A DNA stretch of 64,000 nucleotides from Neokomagataea thailandica NBRC 106555 (GCF_001598495.1 NZ_BCZB01000001.1:1-64000); one strand, 5' to 3'; counted from the stretch's first letter, positions 48,911 through 58,444 are shown. The notes: generated by a model from the sequence alone, not told the origin. A program made the numbers and translations.

Positions 48911-51390
48911 GGCATATTGGGTGGGTCTTGTGTGGGCTTTTGATTATGTACAATTCACTAGCCTGTGCCCAAGGAGCTTCTTCTTTTAAGCATCATCGTC
49001 ATCATAAAGTAAAAATCTCTGCCCCTGTTGATGTACCAGAAGCTGCCGTGGCGCAGGTACCGTCTGTGGCTGTACCGCCTCTTGCTGGGTGGCCGTCTCT
49101 GCCTGCTGGTTGGACTGTCGTGGGAGGGCGTCAAGCTCCGCCGATTGTAACGGAAGAGAATGGAGCGTTATCAAGCGCGCCTGCGGTGAGTGGTTTGTGG
49201 CTGCCATTGGGGGAGCGTACACCGATTGCGATGTTTCGGGATGGAACGCACGGCGTCATTGTTGCGCGTGGTGAGCATGATTTGGATACGTTGGGGGGGC
49301 TTGAGGCGGGGTGTTTTGCACCGGTCCGTAGCCATGTTTTGCCGGGTGTAACGATTATTACGTTTACTCTGCCTGAGGGTATCCGGGTGGGTGTGAAGCC
49401 ACAAGGTGATGGGTGGGATGTTGAGGTCGCAGCAGATATCCAGGCTGAGATGTCTTTGGGGCGCTGGGGCCGAGGTATGAGTTTTGTGCCGCCTGAGCAA
49501 GATGCGAGTTTGGAGAGCGTGCAGATTGATGATCCGTTTTCTGGGCGGCGCTTATTGGTGGGAATGGTACGTGCTGGGCATGTGTCTTCTGAGCGTATTG
49601 TGCGGGGGGATGGGTATCTGGTTCGGTCGAGTGTGATTGGGCTGGTGGTTGCGGCGGATGACGATTCACTGGAATTGCGCAACCTTACAGGGCGGTTTGT
49701 ATTGGACCGGTTAGGGGAAGAGGAGGATTCGTTATTTGCGCTGAGAGACCTGCCGGGCTCTGGTGCAGCGTTGAGCGCGGTTTCTTTGGGGCAAGGAACG
49801 CCGGAGGCGTTACGCGGCGCGGTGCGTGATGCGTGGTTTGCGGTGTCTGCATCTTCTCCCGGAGAGAGGCTGAACACGCGTATTCATTTGGCGCAAATGA
49901 CAGCGCGGTTGGGGCAGGCAGCGCAAATGGATCAGATTTTACGGACTATTATACGTGATGAGCCGGAGGCTTCGGCCCGGAGTGATGTCCGGCGTTTGCA
50001 GCAAGTGGCTTCCGTGTTGCTGGGGCGTGTGCGTGATGATGTTTTAATGGATGATGGAGGAACGGCGCCGGAAGATCAGTTCTGGCGCGGCATGGTCCGG
50101 ACACTACCAGATGATCCTCGTTTGGGGCGATTGGGGGTGCCTGTGCGGTTGAAGGATCCGGCAGAGCGTGCGCAAACGGCACAATTGATTGCATCGGGGT
50201 TGCCGTCTTTGTTGTCCTATGCGCGGCCTTTGCAAATGGCTTTGATGGGGCCTGCGGCGCTGTGGATTGCGCGTTATGGTGATAAAGAAACACAAAAAGC
50301 TTTAGAGGTTTTGCCCCAAACGTCTGATACGGCTTTGGCTTATGCGGTGCGTGATATGCGGTTTAATGCACCACAAGCGGCTCATGAATTGGATATTTTA
50401 GCGCATAATGCGTCCCCGCATATATGGCCTGAGGCGCGGTTTTTACAAATTCAGTATGCGCTTGAGAACAAGCAGTTATCCCAAGATGATGCTGCGCATC
50501 ATTTGGGCCAACTCATGCCAAGTTTTCGGATGGCAGGGATAGGGCGGGAAGCGGAGCATACTCTTGTGGAGGTGCAGTTAAAGTCGGGGCGGATGAGGGC
50601 TGCTTTGGAGGAGGTCCTAAGAGCGAGTTATGGGTCTTTTTCTGGCGATGATGATGAGACCTTGCGGTGTATTGCGCGGGGTATGAGGGCGCAATTGCCT
50701 GATAGTATTGAACAACGGGCCGGAGAAGCGGGGTTATTGCGGCAGGTTTTGTTGCAACAGGATCAAGTATCGTCGGAAACGAAGCGGATTTTCCGGCAGG
50801 CTTTGGTGGAGCGTTATAAGAGTTTGGGCTTGCCTTTTGAGGAGCGGGAGATGCTGCGGCACGTTACAGAAGACGACAATGCGCGTGAGCATCGGCAGCG
50901 TTTGGTGAGATTGGTAGAGCTAGACCTCGCTCTTGGTGATGTGGATATGGCTGCGCGAGATCTGGATGTTCTTTCTGCGCAAGAATCGTCTTCGGGGGGG
51001 GCGGGAGCAGCTTTAACGTCCGATATTGCGTGTTTAAGAGCGCGTTTATTAATGGTGCAAAAGCGGCCTGCGGAGGCGATGGCTGTGCTGCAACCGTATA
51101 CAGATCAACGAGCGTCAGCGTTACTGGCGGAATTTGCTGAAGAGACGAAGGACTGGAAAACGGCAGAAGCGGCGCGTTTGAGGCAATTTGCTATGTCGGC
51201 AGCCTCGCAGGGAGCGCCGGTTGTGCTTGATGATGTGCAGGCTGCAATTCTCTTACATGCGGCGGGTGATGCGTCTCGTGCCCAAGATATAGTGGTCCAA
51301 GAGGGATTATGGACGCGCTATCGTGAGGCGATGATGCGGACATCATCCGCAGGGTTATTCCGCATCGTAACAGGGCATGCTGTCGAGTAA
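48907..51390 (+). CDS. Large periplasmic protein of unknown function coupled to motE
   Basis: An 827-aa protein with a Sec signal peptide (cleavage after LACA, about residue 21) and a His-rich start of the mature chain. Residues about 65-270 look beta-rich with bulky hydrophobic lines (LPLGERTPIAMFRDGTHGVI, CFAPVRSHVLPGVTIITFTL). From about 300 to the end it is an all-helical, Ala/Leu/Arg-rich solenoid resembling TPR repeats. I recognise no named family. Coupling to motE and location in a flagellar operon suggest a periplasmic motor or stator partner, in the place where rhizobia have MotC and Rhodobacter has MotK. Converges with the TetR gene. Confidence 0.82.
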   Translation: MRHIGWVLCGLLIMYNSLACAQGASSFKHHRHHKVKISAPVDVPEAAVAQVPSVAVPPLAGWPSLPAGWTVVGGRQAPPIVTEENGALSSAPAVSGLWLPLGERTPIAMFRDGTHGVIVARGEHDLDTLGGLEAGCFAPVRSHVLPGVTIITFTLPEGIRVGVKPQGDGWDVEVAADIQAEMSLGRWGRGMSFVPPEQDASLESVQIDDPFSGRRLLVGMVRAGHVSSERIVRGDGYLVRSSVIGLVVAADDDSLELRNLTGRFVLDRLGEEEDSLFALRDLPGSGAALSAVSLGQGTPEALRGAVRDAWFAVSASSPGERLNTRIHLAQMTARLGQAAQMDQILRTIIRDEPEASARSDVRRLQQVASVLLGRVRDDVLMDDGGTAPEDQFWRGMVRTLPDDPRLGRLGVPVRLKDPAERAQTAQLIASGLPSLLSYARPLQMALMGPAALWIARYGDKETQKALEVLPQTSDTALAYAVRDMRFNAPQAAHELDILAHNASPHIWPEARFLQIQYALENKQLSQDDAAHHLGQLMPSFRMAGIGREAEHTLVEVQLKSGRMRAALEEVLRASYGSFSGDDDETLRCIARGMRAQLPDSIEQRAGEAGLLRQVLLQQDQVSSETKRIFRQALVERYKSLGLPFEEREMLRHVTEDDNAREHRQRLVRLVELDLALGDVDMAARDLDVLSAQESSSGGAGAALTSDIACLRARLLMVQKRPAEAMAVLQPYTDQRASALLAEFAEETKDWKTAEAARLRQFAMSAASQGAPVVLDDVQAAILLHAAGDASRAQDIVVQEGLWTRYREAMMRTSSAGLFRIVTGHAVE

Positions 51391-51392
51391 AT

Positions 51393-52070
51393 TTATGGAG
51401 GAGAGATATGGGCTGTAATGAAGACTTTTATGCTGCTGCGGATAAAGTCTTCAAGGTCTTTTCCCGTACGTGGGCGTTTGCAGGTGCAAAGATGGGCAAG
51501 TAACGTCCCGCCGATAGCGCTGCCGAAAAGCTGGTCTGCGGCGTCATGCACATTGGGTATCTTTAAGGTGCCTTGTTTGACTTGTGTTTCGATCCAGTCT
51601 TGGATGGGAAAATTGGCTTTAGAAACTTCAAAAAGTTGCGTAATGCGCTCGGTAATTTCGGGATTCCGTCCACTTTCCGCGATGACAGAGCGTAAGAGGT
51701 TAATTTTTTCGGGGTTGAGTAAGGCTTCAGCGCTTTGCAGCGTCAGTTTAAGTAATTGTTCCTCAAGGGTGTCTTTAGGGTCTGGCATAAAAACGATTCG
51801 TGAGAAGAGGCGTTCAAGAATCACAGCCTCGAAAAGCGTGCGTTTTGATGGGTAAAAATGATACAGGGTCTTTTTAGACATCCCTGAATAAGTGGCAACG
51901 TTGTCCATAGAGGCCGCGTGGTAACCATGCTGACAAATTGCCGTGCAGGCGGCATCCAAAATGCGATTCCGGCGCGTTGTCTCATCCATCGAGTCGTAGC
52001 GCCGCCCGCAGCAATGCTGGGTAGAGTCAGGAGAGGTGGGCTCAGACGGTGTGGGGACGGGGCGCGACAA
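51393..52070 (-). CDS. TetR/AcrR-family repressor of the divergent RND pump
   Basis: A 225-aa regulator. The N-terminal HTH is at about 30-75 (NRILDAACTAICQHGYHAAS, MDNVATYSGMSKKTLYHFYP), followed by an all-helical ligand domain with a C-terminal AefR-like segment. An internal ATG at 51989 (MDETTRRNRILD) would give 198 aa, nearer the usual TetR length, and the first 27 residues are Pro/Ser-rich, so the true start is uncertain. It is divergent from the efflux operon across 115 bp that hold two copies of a 16-bp palindrome, the expected binding sites. Confidence 0.9.
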   Translation of the reverse strand: MSRPVPTPSEPTSPDSTQHCCGRRYDSMDETTRRNRILDAACTAICQHGYHAASMDNVATYSGMSKKTLYHFYPSKRTLFEAVILERLFSRIVFMPDPKDTLEEQLLKLTLQSAEALLNPEKINLLRSVIAESGRNPEITERITQLFEVSKANFPIQDWIETQVKQGTLKIPNVHDAADQLFGSAIGGTLLAHLCTCKRPRTGKDLEDFIRSSIKVFITAHISPP

Positions 52071-52114
52071 AAAATTAATTCCTTAGGTTCTGTAAGTTGA
52101 TTGACGAGATTGGG

Positions 52115-52132
52115 GGAAACCAGCTAGTTTCC
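52115..52132. promoter_or_regulatory. TetR-type operator, copy 1
   Basis: GGAAAC-CAGCTA-GTTTCC, a perfect 6-bp-arm palindrome. Its core GAAACCAGCTAGTTTC aligns with copy 2 (GAAACTAGGAAGTTTC) at 13 of 16 positions. It lies closer to the tetR start. Confidence 0.72.
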
Positions 52133-52144
52133 GTCTCAATAAAG

Positions 52145-52160
52145 GAAACTAGGAAGTTTC
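52145..52160. promoter_or_regulatory. TetR-type operator, copy 2
   Basis: GAAACT-AGGA-AGTTTC, perfect 6-bp arms, 29 bp centre-to-centre from copy 1 and ending 25 bp before the adaptor gene ATG. The two sites together can cover both divergent promoters. Confidence 0.72.
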
Positions 52161-52185
52161 TCTATCATAGGATTGGCTCAGTATC

Positions 52186-53394
52186 ATGCTTTCTTTTGAA
52201 AAGAATTCTTCACGATGTGTGAGGGGAACTGTTGATTCGGGTTTGTCTGTTTTGCGTGCCGTAGGGGGTGTTTCACTCCTGAGTGTACCTTTGATTTTGG
52301 CGGGGTGTGACAAGAAGCCCGCCATGCCGCAAATGCCGCCTCAACCAGTTGTTGTGCAGACGGTTAAGACACAGCCAGTGACGTTAGACACGTCTTTACC
52401 GGGCCGCATTGATGCAGTTGAACAAGGTGAGATTCGGCCGCAGGTGAGCGGTGTGATTGTGTCCCGTAACTTTGAGCAGGGTACGGACATCAAAGCGGGA
52501 CAGCAGTTGTTCCAGATTTATGCGGCGCCCTATCAGGCTGCGTATGATCAGGCTAAGGCGCAGTTACAAAATGCTCAGGCGGCGGCATTCCGTGCGCAGG
52601 GTCAGTTGCGCCGTTATGCGCCTTTGGTGCGTGCCCACGCGATTAGTGACCAAGAGTATGACAATACATTAGCCGCTGCCCGTGAGGCTGATGCTCAGGT
52701 TGCGCAGGCAAAGGCGAATGTTGAATCTGCTGCTGTGAATGTGCGCTATACGCGCGTTTTAGCGCCGATTGATGGCCGTATTGGTCGTACATTGTATACG
52801 CCGGGCGCATTGGTGACGGCGAACCAGACACAGCCTATCGCGGTGGTGACGCGGTTGGACCCGATTTACGTTGATGTGAATTTGCCGGCGGCAGATATGC
52901 TGCGTTTGCGCCGTGAATTGGCGAATGGGCAGTTGCAGCGCAATGGTGGTGATGCAGCGGTTCATCTTCAGTTGGAAGATAGCTCAGCTTATCCACAAGT
53001 TGGTAAGTTGGAACTCTCCGAAGTCACGGTTGACCCGGCTACGGGCACGTTGGTGATGCGGGCTGTATTCCCAAACCCAGACCGTTTGTTGATGCCGGGT
53101 ATGTTTGTGCATGCCAGCATCCAAGAGGGTGTGGACCCGAAGGGTATTTTGGTGCCGCAAGTTGCGGTTGAGCGTGACGCGAAGGGCAAGCCTTACGTGA
53201 TGGTTGTGAACGCTCAAAATATTGTGGCGATGCGCTTTGTTGAGACATCGCGTGCCATTGGTACGGACTGGTTGGTGACGCAAGGTTTGGCTGAGGGCGA
53301 CCGTGTTGTGACGAGTGGTCTGCAAAAAATTCAGCCCGGAGCGAAAGTGTCACCGCAGGAAGCGCCTGCTGCATCCGCGGGAAAGGCGGAGTAA
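52186..53394 (+). CDS. RND efflux periplasmic adaptor (MexA/AcrA type)
   Basis: A 402-aa membrane fusion lipoprotein. The leader ends in lipobox LAGC (about residue 43). Lipoyl halves (GEIRPQVSGVIVSRNFEQGT and VLAPIDGRIGRTLYTPGALV) flank a short helical hairpin rich in Ala/Gln. Beta-barrel and membrane-proximal domains follow (TGTLVMRAVFPNPDRLLMPGMFV). It links the inner-membrane pump to the outer-membrane channel. First gene of the operon; the pump gene follows after 6 bp. The leader is longer than usual for AcrA (43 residues before the Cys), so a start further downstream cannot be excluded, although no ATG is well placed. Confidence 0.94.
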   Translation: MLSFEKNSSRCVRGTVDSGLSVLRAVGGVSLLSVPLILAGCDKKPAMPQMPPQPVVVQTVKTQPVTLDTSLPGRIDAVEQGEIRPQVSGVIVSRNFEQGTDIKAGQQLFQIYAAPYQAAYDQAKAQLQNAQAAAFRAQGQLRRYAPLVRAHAISDQEYDNTLAAAREADAQVAQAKANVESAAVNVRYTRVLAPIDGRIGRTLYTPGALVTANQTQPIAVVTRLDPIYVDVNLPAADMLRLRRELANGQLQRNGGDAAVHLQLEDSSAYPQVGKLELSEVTVDPATGTLVMRAVFPNPDRLLMPGMFVHASIQEGVDPKGILVPQVAVERDAKGKPYVMVVNAQNIVAMRFVETSRAIGTDWLVTQGLAEGDRVVTSGLQKIQPGAKVSPQEAPAASAGKAE

Positions 53395-53400
53395 GAGATT

Positions 53401-56400
53401 ATGAGCTTATCACGCTTTTTTATTGATCGACCGATTTTCGCATGGGTTATCGGGTTGATCATCATGCTGGTGGGTGGCGTGGCCATTACCCGCATGCCGA
53501 TTGCGCAATATCCGAGTATTGCTCCGCCGCAAATCGCGATTAGCGTTATGTATCCGGGGGCATCTGCGGAAACGGTGAACAACACGGTTGTTCGGCCGAT
53601 TTTGCAGCAGATGTATGGTTTGGATCATCTCGAATATCTGTCAGCGTCTTCTTACGCGAGTGGACAGATGGAAATTGACCTGACGTTTGAGCAGGGGACA
53701 AACCCCGATATTGCTCAAGTTCAGGTGCAAAATAAGCTCCAGCTTGCCCAGCCTCGTTTGCCGCAAGAAGTGGTGTCGCAGGGTATTGGCGTTACGAAGG
53801 CCACTAAGAACTTTATGTTGGTGGCGGCTTTCATTTCCGAAGATGGCAGCATGAGCGGCCAAGATATTTCGGATTATGTAGCGTCTAATATCTCCGATCC
53901 GCTGTCGCGCGTGTCTGGCGTCGGTGACCATACGTTGTTCGGTTCTGAATATGCGATGCGTATTTGGTTGGACCCGGCCAAGCTGTATAATTACAGCCTG
54001 ACGGTTGGTGACGTACAAAATGCGATTTCAGCGCAGAATATTCAGGTTTCTGCGGGTGAGTTGGGTGGTTTGCCAGCGAAGAAAGCCATTGGCTTTGACG
54101 CGACGATCCTTGGCCCAACGCGCTTCAGCAAGCCGGAACAGTTTGAGCAAATTCTGCTGAAAGTTCAGCAAGATGGCAGCCAAGTTCGCTTGAAAGATGT
54201 CGCACGGGTTGAACTAGGTGCGCAAAGCTATGCGCTGTCTTCCATGTATAATAACCACCCTGCGGCTGCGATGGCGCTTAAGTTGGCACCGGGTGCTAAC
54301 CAGCTGAAAACGGCTGCGGCGGTGCGTGAGCGTATTGGTGAGCTGAGCCGTTACTTTCCCCCGGGGTTGAAGGTGGTTTATCCGCTGGATACAGCCCCTT
54401 TTATTACGCTTTCCATTCATGAAGTGATTGAAACGTTGCTGGAAGCCATTGCGCTGGTCTTCTTGGTGATGTTGATTTTCTTGCAGAATTTCCGGGCCAC
54501 GCTGATACCGACCATTGCTGTTCCAGTGGTGCTGTTGGGGACGTTCGGTCTGCTCTCCACTATGGGGTATGGGATCAATACGCTGACGATGTTGGCGATG
54601 GTTCTCGCTGTTGGCCTGTTGGTGGATGACGCAATTGTCGTTGTTGAAAACGTTGAGCGCGTGATGAGCGAGCGGGGGATTTCACCACGTGAGGCTGCAC
54701 GTCAGTCCATGGATGAAATCTCAGGTGCTTTGATTGGTATTGTGCTGGTGCTATCGGCTGTCTTTTTGCCGATGGCGGCCTTTAGTGGTTCGACCGGTGT
54801 TATTTATCGTCAGTTCTCTATCACGATTGTTGCGGCTATGTGGCTGTCCGTTCTGGTGGCGATGGTGATGACGCCAGCATTGTGCGGTACGATGTTGAAG
54901 CCAACGCATAAAGCACCCGATAAGGGGCCTGCTGCGTGGTTTAACCGTAACTTTGATCGTTTGACCCGTGGATATTTGGGTGGTGTTCGCCGGATGGTGG
55001 GACGCCCTGTTTTGAGCATGCTGGCCTTTGTTATTCTTACGGCCGGTGTCGTGTTCTTGTTTAACCGTGTTCCGGGCGGTTTCTTGCCGGATGAAGACCA
55101 AGGCGTCATTTTTGGTCAGGTGACGATGCGGGCTGGCGCAACGGCTGAGCAAACGGCTGAAGTGAACCGTCAGATCTCTGATTATGTACTGAAAACATAC
55201 GGCAAGACGGTGAAGTCTGTCTTCACGATGACCGGGTTCAGTTTTGCTGGGCAAGGGCAAAGTGCGGGTGCTTTCTTCATTCGTATGAAGCCATGGGATG
55301 AACGCCCGGGTAAGCAGAATACCACCATGACGGTTGCTAATCAGGTCATGATGCATTTCTGGATGAACCCAATGGCGCAAATCTTTGCCGTTAATCCGCC
55401 AGCCGTGATGGAACTGGGCAATGCGACCGGTTTTGATCTGGAGTTGGAGGATACCGGGCATTTGGGGCATGAAGCTCTCTTGAATGCGCGTAACCAAGTT
55501 CTGATGGAAGCCGCTAAGAACCCTGTCTTGCAGGCGGTGCGTCCGCTGGGCATGGAAGATGCGCCGCAATTTGCGATGGAAATTAACCGTGAGCGTGCGA
55601 ATGCTCTGGGCCTGTCCAACGCAGATATTAATACCACCGTACAAGGGGCTTTTGGCTCCACCTATGTGAACCAATTCATGCGTAATGACCGTGTGAAGCA
55701 GGTTTATATACAGGGTGCAGATTGGGCGCGTATGACGCCGGAAGATCTGAACCGTTGGTACGTCCGTAATGCATCTGGCACGATGGTTCCGTTGAATGCC
55801 TTTGTGGATGGGCACTGGGTCAGTGGTCCGCAAAAGGTTGAAGACTATAACGGCATGAACTCGTACGAGATTCAGGGCCAACCCGCTGCGGGCGCAAGCT
55901 CTGGTCAAGCCATGGGCGAGATGGAAAAGATCCTGTCTCATCTGCCTCATGGGATTAGCTATGAGTGGACGGGCTTGTCATATGAGCAGTTGGCTTCGGC
56001 AGGTGCGACGGGGCCGCTTTATGTGCTGGCTGCGATTGTCATTATGCTGTGCTTGGCTGCTCTTTATGAAAGCTGGGCTATTCCGCTATCCGTTATGCTT
56101 GTACTGCCCTTGGGTGTGTTGGGGGCTATTGCAGCGACGTTGGGGCGTGGCCTCAATAATGACGTTTACTTCCAAGTCGGCTTGCTGACGACGGTCGGGC
56201 TGTCGGTGAAGAACGCTATTCTGATTGTGGAATTTGCGAAAAGCTTCTTCGAACAAGGGCGTTCTTTGGAAGAGTCAGTCTTGGAAGCAGGGCGTGAGCG
56301 TTTGCGGCCAATTCTGATGACGTCGATTGCGTTTGTCTGCGGTGTGTTTCCGCTTGCGATTGCAACAGGTGCGGGTTCTGCTGCGCGTGTGGCGATTGGG

Positions 56401-56577
56401 ACATGCGTTGTGGGTGGTATGCTCTCAGCGACATTGCTGGCGGTGTATTTCGTTCCGGTCTTCTTCGTTGTCATTCTACGCCTGTTCCGTGTGAAGCCGA
56501 TCAAGGACCGTAAGGACCCGTACGCTCATTTGGATGAGAATGCTGATATGCCTGCACATGGGGAGCACAGCGCATGA
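53401..56577 (+). CDS. RND multidrug efflux transporter (AcrB/MexB type)
   Basis: A 1058-aa HAE1-family transporter of full length. It begins with the typical SRFFIDRPIFAWVIGLIIML. Proton-relay Asp-Asp occurs in the fourth span (GLLVDDAIVVVENVERVMSE) and the conserved Lys in the tenth (VGLSVKNAILIVEFAKSFFE). Porter-domain lines such as GGFLPDEDQGVIFGQV and the docking-domain texts are present. It exports hydrophobic and amphipathic compounds using the proton gradient. Its stop overlaps the channel gene start by 4 bp. Substrates cannot be told from sequence. Confidence 0.96.
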   Translation: MSLSRFFIDRPIFAWVIGLIIMLVGGVAITRMPIAQYPSIAPPQIAISVMYPGASAETVNNTVVRPILQQMYGLDHLEYLSASSYASGQMEIDLTFEQGTNPDIAQVQVQNKLQLAQPRLPQEVVSQGIGVTKATKNFMLVAAFISEDGSMSGQDISDYVASNISDPLSRVSGVGDHTLFGSEYAMRIWLDPAKLYNYSLTVGDVQNAISAQNIQVSAGELGGLPAKKAIGFDATILGPTRFSKPEQFEQILLKVQQDGSQVRLKDVARVELGAQSYALSSMYNNHPAAAMALKLAPGANQLKTAAAVRERIGELSRYFPPGLKVVYPLDTAPFITLSIHEVIETLLEAIALVFLVMLIFLQNFRATLIPTIAVPVVLLGTFGLLSTMGYGINTLTMLAMVLAVGLLVDDAIVVVENVERVMSERGISPREAARQSMDEISGALIGIVLVLSAVFLPMAAFSGSTGVIYRQFSITIVAAMWLSVLVAMVMTPALCGTMLKPTHKAPDKGPAAWFNRNFDRLTRGYLGGVRRMVGRPVLSMLAFVILTAGVVFLFNRVPGGFLPDEDQGVIFGQVTMRAGATAEQTAEVNRQISDYVLKTYGKTVKSVFTMTGFSFAGQGQSAGAFFIRMKPWDERPGKQNTTMTVANQVMMHFWMNPMAQIFAVNPPAVMELGNATGFDLELEDTGHLGHEALLNARNQVLMEAAKNPVLQAVRPLGMEDAPQFAMEINRERANALGLSNADINTTVQGAFGSTYVNQFMRNDRVKQVYIQGADWARMTPEDLNRWYVRNASGTMVPLNAFVDGHWVSGPQKVEDYNGMNSYEIQGQPAAGASSGQAMGEMEKILSHLPHGISYEWTGLSYEQLASAGATGPLYVLAAIVIMLCLAALYESWAIPLSVMLVLPLGVLGAIAATLGRGLNNDVYFQVGLLTTVGLSVKNAILIVEFAKSFFEQGRSLEESVLEAGRERLRPILMTSIAFVCGVFPLAIATGAGSAARVAIGTCVVGGMLSATLLAVYFVPVFFVVILRLFRVKPIKDRKDPYAHLDENADMPAHGEHSA

Positions 56578-58046
56578 AAATCCGTCTCGGACTGGCAGCG
56601 CTTTTGATGCTGTCGAGCTGCAATATGGCGCCTGATTATCACCGCCCTGCACCCATGGTGCAGGATGCCTATCCGGCAGATACGGGGGTAAAAAGCGTTA
56701 AAGCTGCGGCACAAACGGCAAATTTGGGGTGGCAGGATTTCTTCACGGATCCACGCCTGAAAGCTCTCATTACGCTGACGTTGCAAAATAACCGTGACCT
56801 TGCTGCGCAAGCGGCTGCCGTGGCGGAAGCGCAAGGGCAGTATGAGGTACAACATGCTTCACTTTTCCCCACCATTTCGGCGGGAGGAAGTGGCATGTTC
56901 ATGTCTCCTTCAGATACGGCGGGTTTTGCGTTTGCTCCAGGGTCTGGGCGCAGCATTGGTACGCTACGCTTCTTTCAAACGTCGATCGGATTTTCGTCTT
57001 ATGAAGTGGATCTGTGGGGGCGGATACGAAATCTGTCTCGGCAGGAAGCGGAAGCTGCTCTGAGCAGTGCTGAGAACACGCGTAATGTGCTGATTACGAC
57101 AGTATCTCAGGTGGCGAATACGTATATCCAGTGGTTGGGTGATCGTGAGTTGCTGCGTGTCACGCAGGATACCCTGGCGTCGCAGCAGCATACACTATCG
57201 TTGACGCAACTGGCTTATGACCATGGGGAAACCGATGCGCTGACTTTAGCGCAAGTGCGGACACAGGTTGAGCAGGCTGCGGCGAATGAAGCGCAGTATC
57301 GCCGTGCGGTTGCGGATGATGAGCATGCGTTGCAATTGGTAGTTGGTATGCCTTTACCGGCAACATTGCCCGCACCGGCACCGTTTGGTGCGCAAACAAT
57401 GTTGAGTGATTTGCCGGCAGGCTTGCCATCAGACTTAATGCAGCAGCGTCCAGATATTCAGGCTGCTGAACACACGTTGTTAGGCGCTAATGCGAGCATT
57501 GGTGCGGCGCGTGCGGCGTTTTACCCACGCGTGACGTTGACGGCCTCTGAGGGGACGAGCGCGCTTCAATTCCGCCATCTCTTCACGCCGGGGGCTGAGA
57601 CATGGTCTATCGCTCCATCGATCTCCCTGCCGATCTTTACGTGGGGGCAGAACGAAGGGAACCTGCATATTGCTAAGGCGCGCGCCTTGCAGTCTGCGGC
57701 GCAGTATCAGAAGGCGGTACAATCGGCCTTCCGTGAAGTGTCTGATGCATTAACAGCACGCGAGACTTATACGGCGCAAGAAAAGCATTTGGCAGGTTTG
57801 GTTCAGCAGTCTCAAACAGCATATGACTTGGCTATGATGCGCTATCATGCTGGGATTGATAGCTATTTGACGGCTTTGGAGCAGCAACGGACCTTGTACC
57901 AAGCGCAGCAAAATCATATTGCGGTGCAGGCTGCACGGTTTGCGAATTTGGTAACGGTTTACCGCGCTCTAGGGGGTGGCTGGAGTGCGAAAACGGTTTC
58001 GCCTAAGGTAGCCTCATCTGCTCAGGCGGAGAAGGCAGGGCGCTGA
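56574..58046 (+). CDS. NodT/OprM-family outer-membrane efflux lipoprotein
   Basis: A 490-aa TolC-like channel protein. It has a short leader with lipobox LSSC (Cys16), followed by NMAPDYHRP, the classic start of mature NodT proteins. Two internal repeats of the OEP domain follow (LITLTLQNNRDLAAQAAAV and its counterpart LLGANASIGAARAAFYPRVTL), ending with SYLTALEQQRTLYQAQ. It forms the outer-membrane exit duct for the RND pump encoded immediately upstream. Completes a tripartite efflux operon. Confidence 0.95.
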   Translation: MKIRLGLAALLMLSSCNMAPDYHRPAPMVQDAYPADTGVKSVKAAAQTANLGWQDFFTDPRLKALITLTLQNNRDLAAQAAAVAEAQGQYEVQHASLFPTISAGGSGMFMSPSDTAGFAFAPGSGRSIGTLRFFQTSIGFSSYEVDLWGRIRNLSRQEAEAALSSAENTRNVLITTVSQVANTYIQWLGDRELLRVTQDTLASQQHTLSLTQLAYDHGETDALTLAQVRTQVEQAAANEAQYRRAVADDEHALQLVVGMPLPATLPAPAPFGAQTMLSDLPAGLPSDLMQQRPDIQAAEHTLLGANASIGAARAAFYPRVTLTASEGTSALQFRHLFTPGAETWSIAPSISLPIFTWGQNEGNLHIAKARALQSAAQYQKAVQSAFREVSDALTARETYTAQEKHLAGLVQQSQTAYDLAMMRYHAGIDSYLTALEQQRTLYQAQQNHIAVQAARFANLVTVYRALGGGWSAKTVSPKVASSAQAEKAGR

Positions 58047-58073
58047 GCCTGCATCTGATGATTGGAGAACCCT

Positions 58074-58436
58074 TTGCGTAGAGTCACTTTTCTTCCTTTA
58101 GTTGCTGTTACGGGCTTTTGTGCTGTTGCGGCGTGTGGTGTGGCTCATGCGCAAAGTGCTGATGATGACGGGCCGAGTAAGCCGAGCATGCATGACGTGT
58201 ATCGGAGTTCATCATTACCGAAGAACCACGCGGATTTCAGCCGTTTCACGTATCGTCCTCCCGGCGATAAAGTGATTGAACAGCCAGACGCTTTTCGTCT
58301 TTTGTTTCGTACGAAAGATGGCAAGCCAGATGGTTGGGCAGAGCGCCGTGGTGATTCGGTGATTTATTATGATCAGAGCGGCAAGGTCATTCGGGTACAG
58401 GCTTTGCCTGTGCAGATTGTGCCTTCGAACGAGTAA
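58074..58436 (+). CDS. Small secreted protein at the end of the RND operon
   Basis: A 120-aa protein with a clear Sec signal peptide (MRRVTFLPLVAVTGFCAVAA, cleavage after AHA near residue 26). The mature chain starts QSADDDGP and holds HDVYRSSSLPKNHADFSRFT, then AFRLLFRTKDGKPDGWAERR and a short C-terminal beta stretch. No family recognised. The TTG start is chosen because GGAG lies six bases upstream and the signal peptide then starts with Arg-Arg; another TTG four codons earlier overlaps that ribosome-binding site. It lies 27 bp after the channel gene, so it is probably co-transcribed and may be a periplasmic accessory of the pump. Confidence 0.75.
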   Translation: MRRVTFLPLVAVTGFCAVAACGVAHAQSADDDGPSKPSMHDVYRSSSLPKNHADFSRFTYRPPGDKVIEQPDAFRLLFRTKDGKPDGWAERRGDSVIYYDQSGKVIRVQALPVQIVPSNE

Positions 58437-58444
58437 TCATGATG

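Noticed and set aside
49131-49877. 248-codon minus-strand frame
   Set aside because: Antisense to the 827-aa periplasmic protein gene; low-complexity Ser/Pro/Arg product with no motif.
54751-55950. Long open frame (399 codons) on the minus strand
   Set aside because: It is antisense to the RND pump gene, has no ribosome-binding site, and its His/Arg/Thr-rich product looks like the complement of GC-biased codons.
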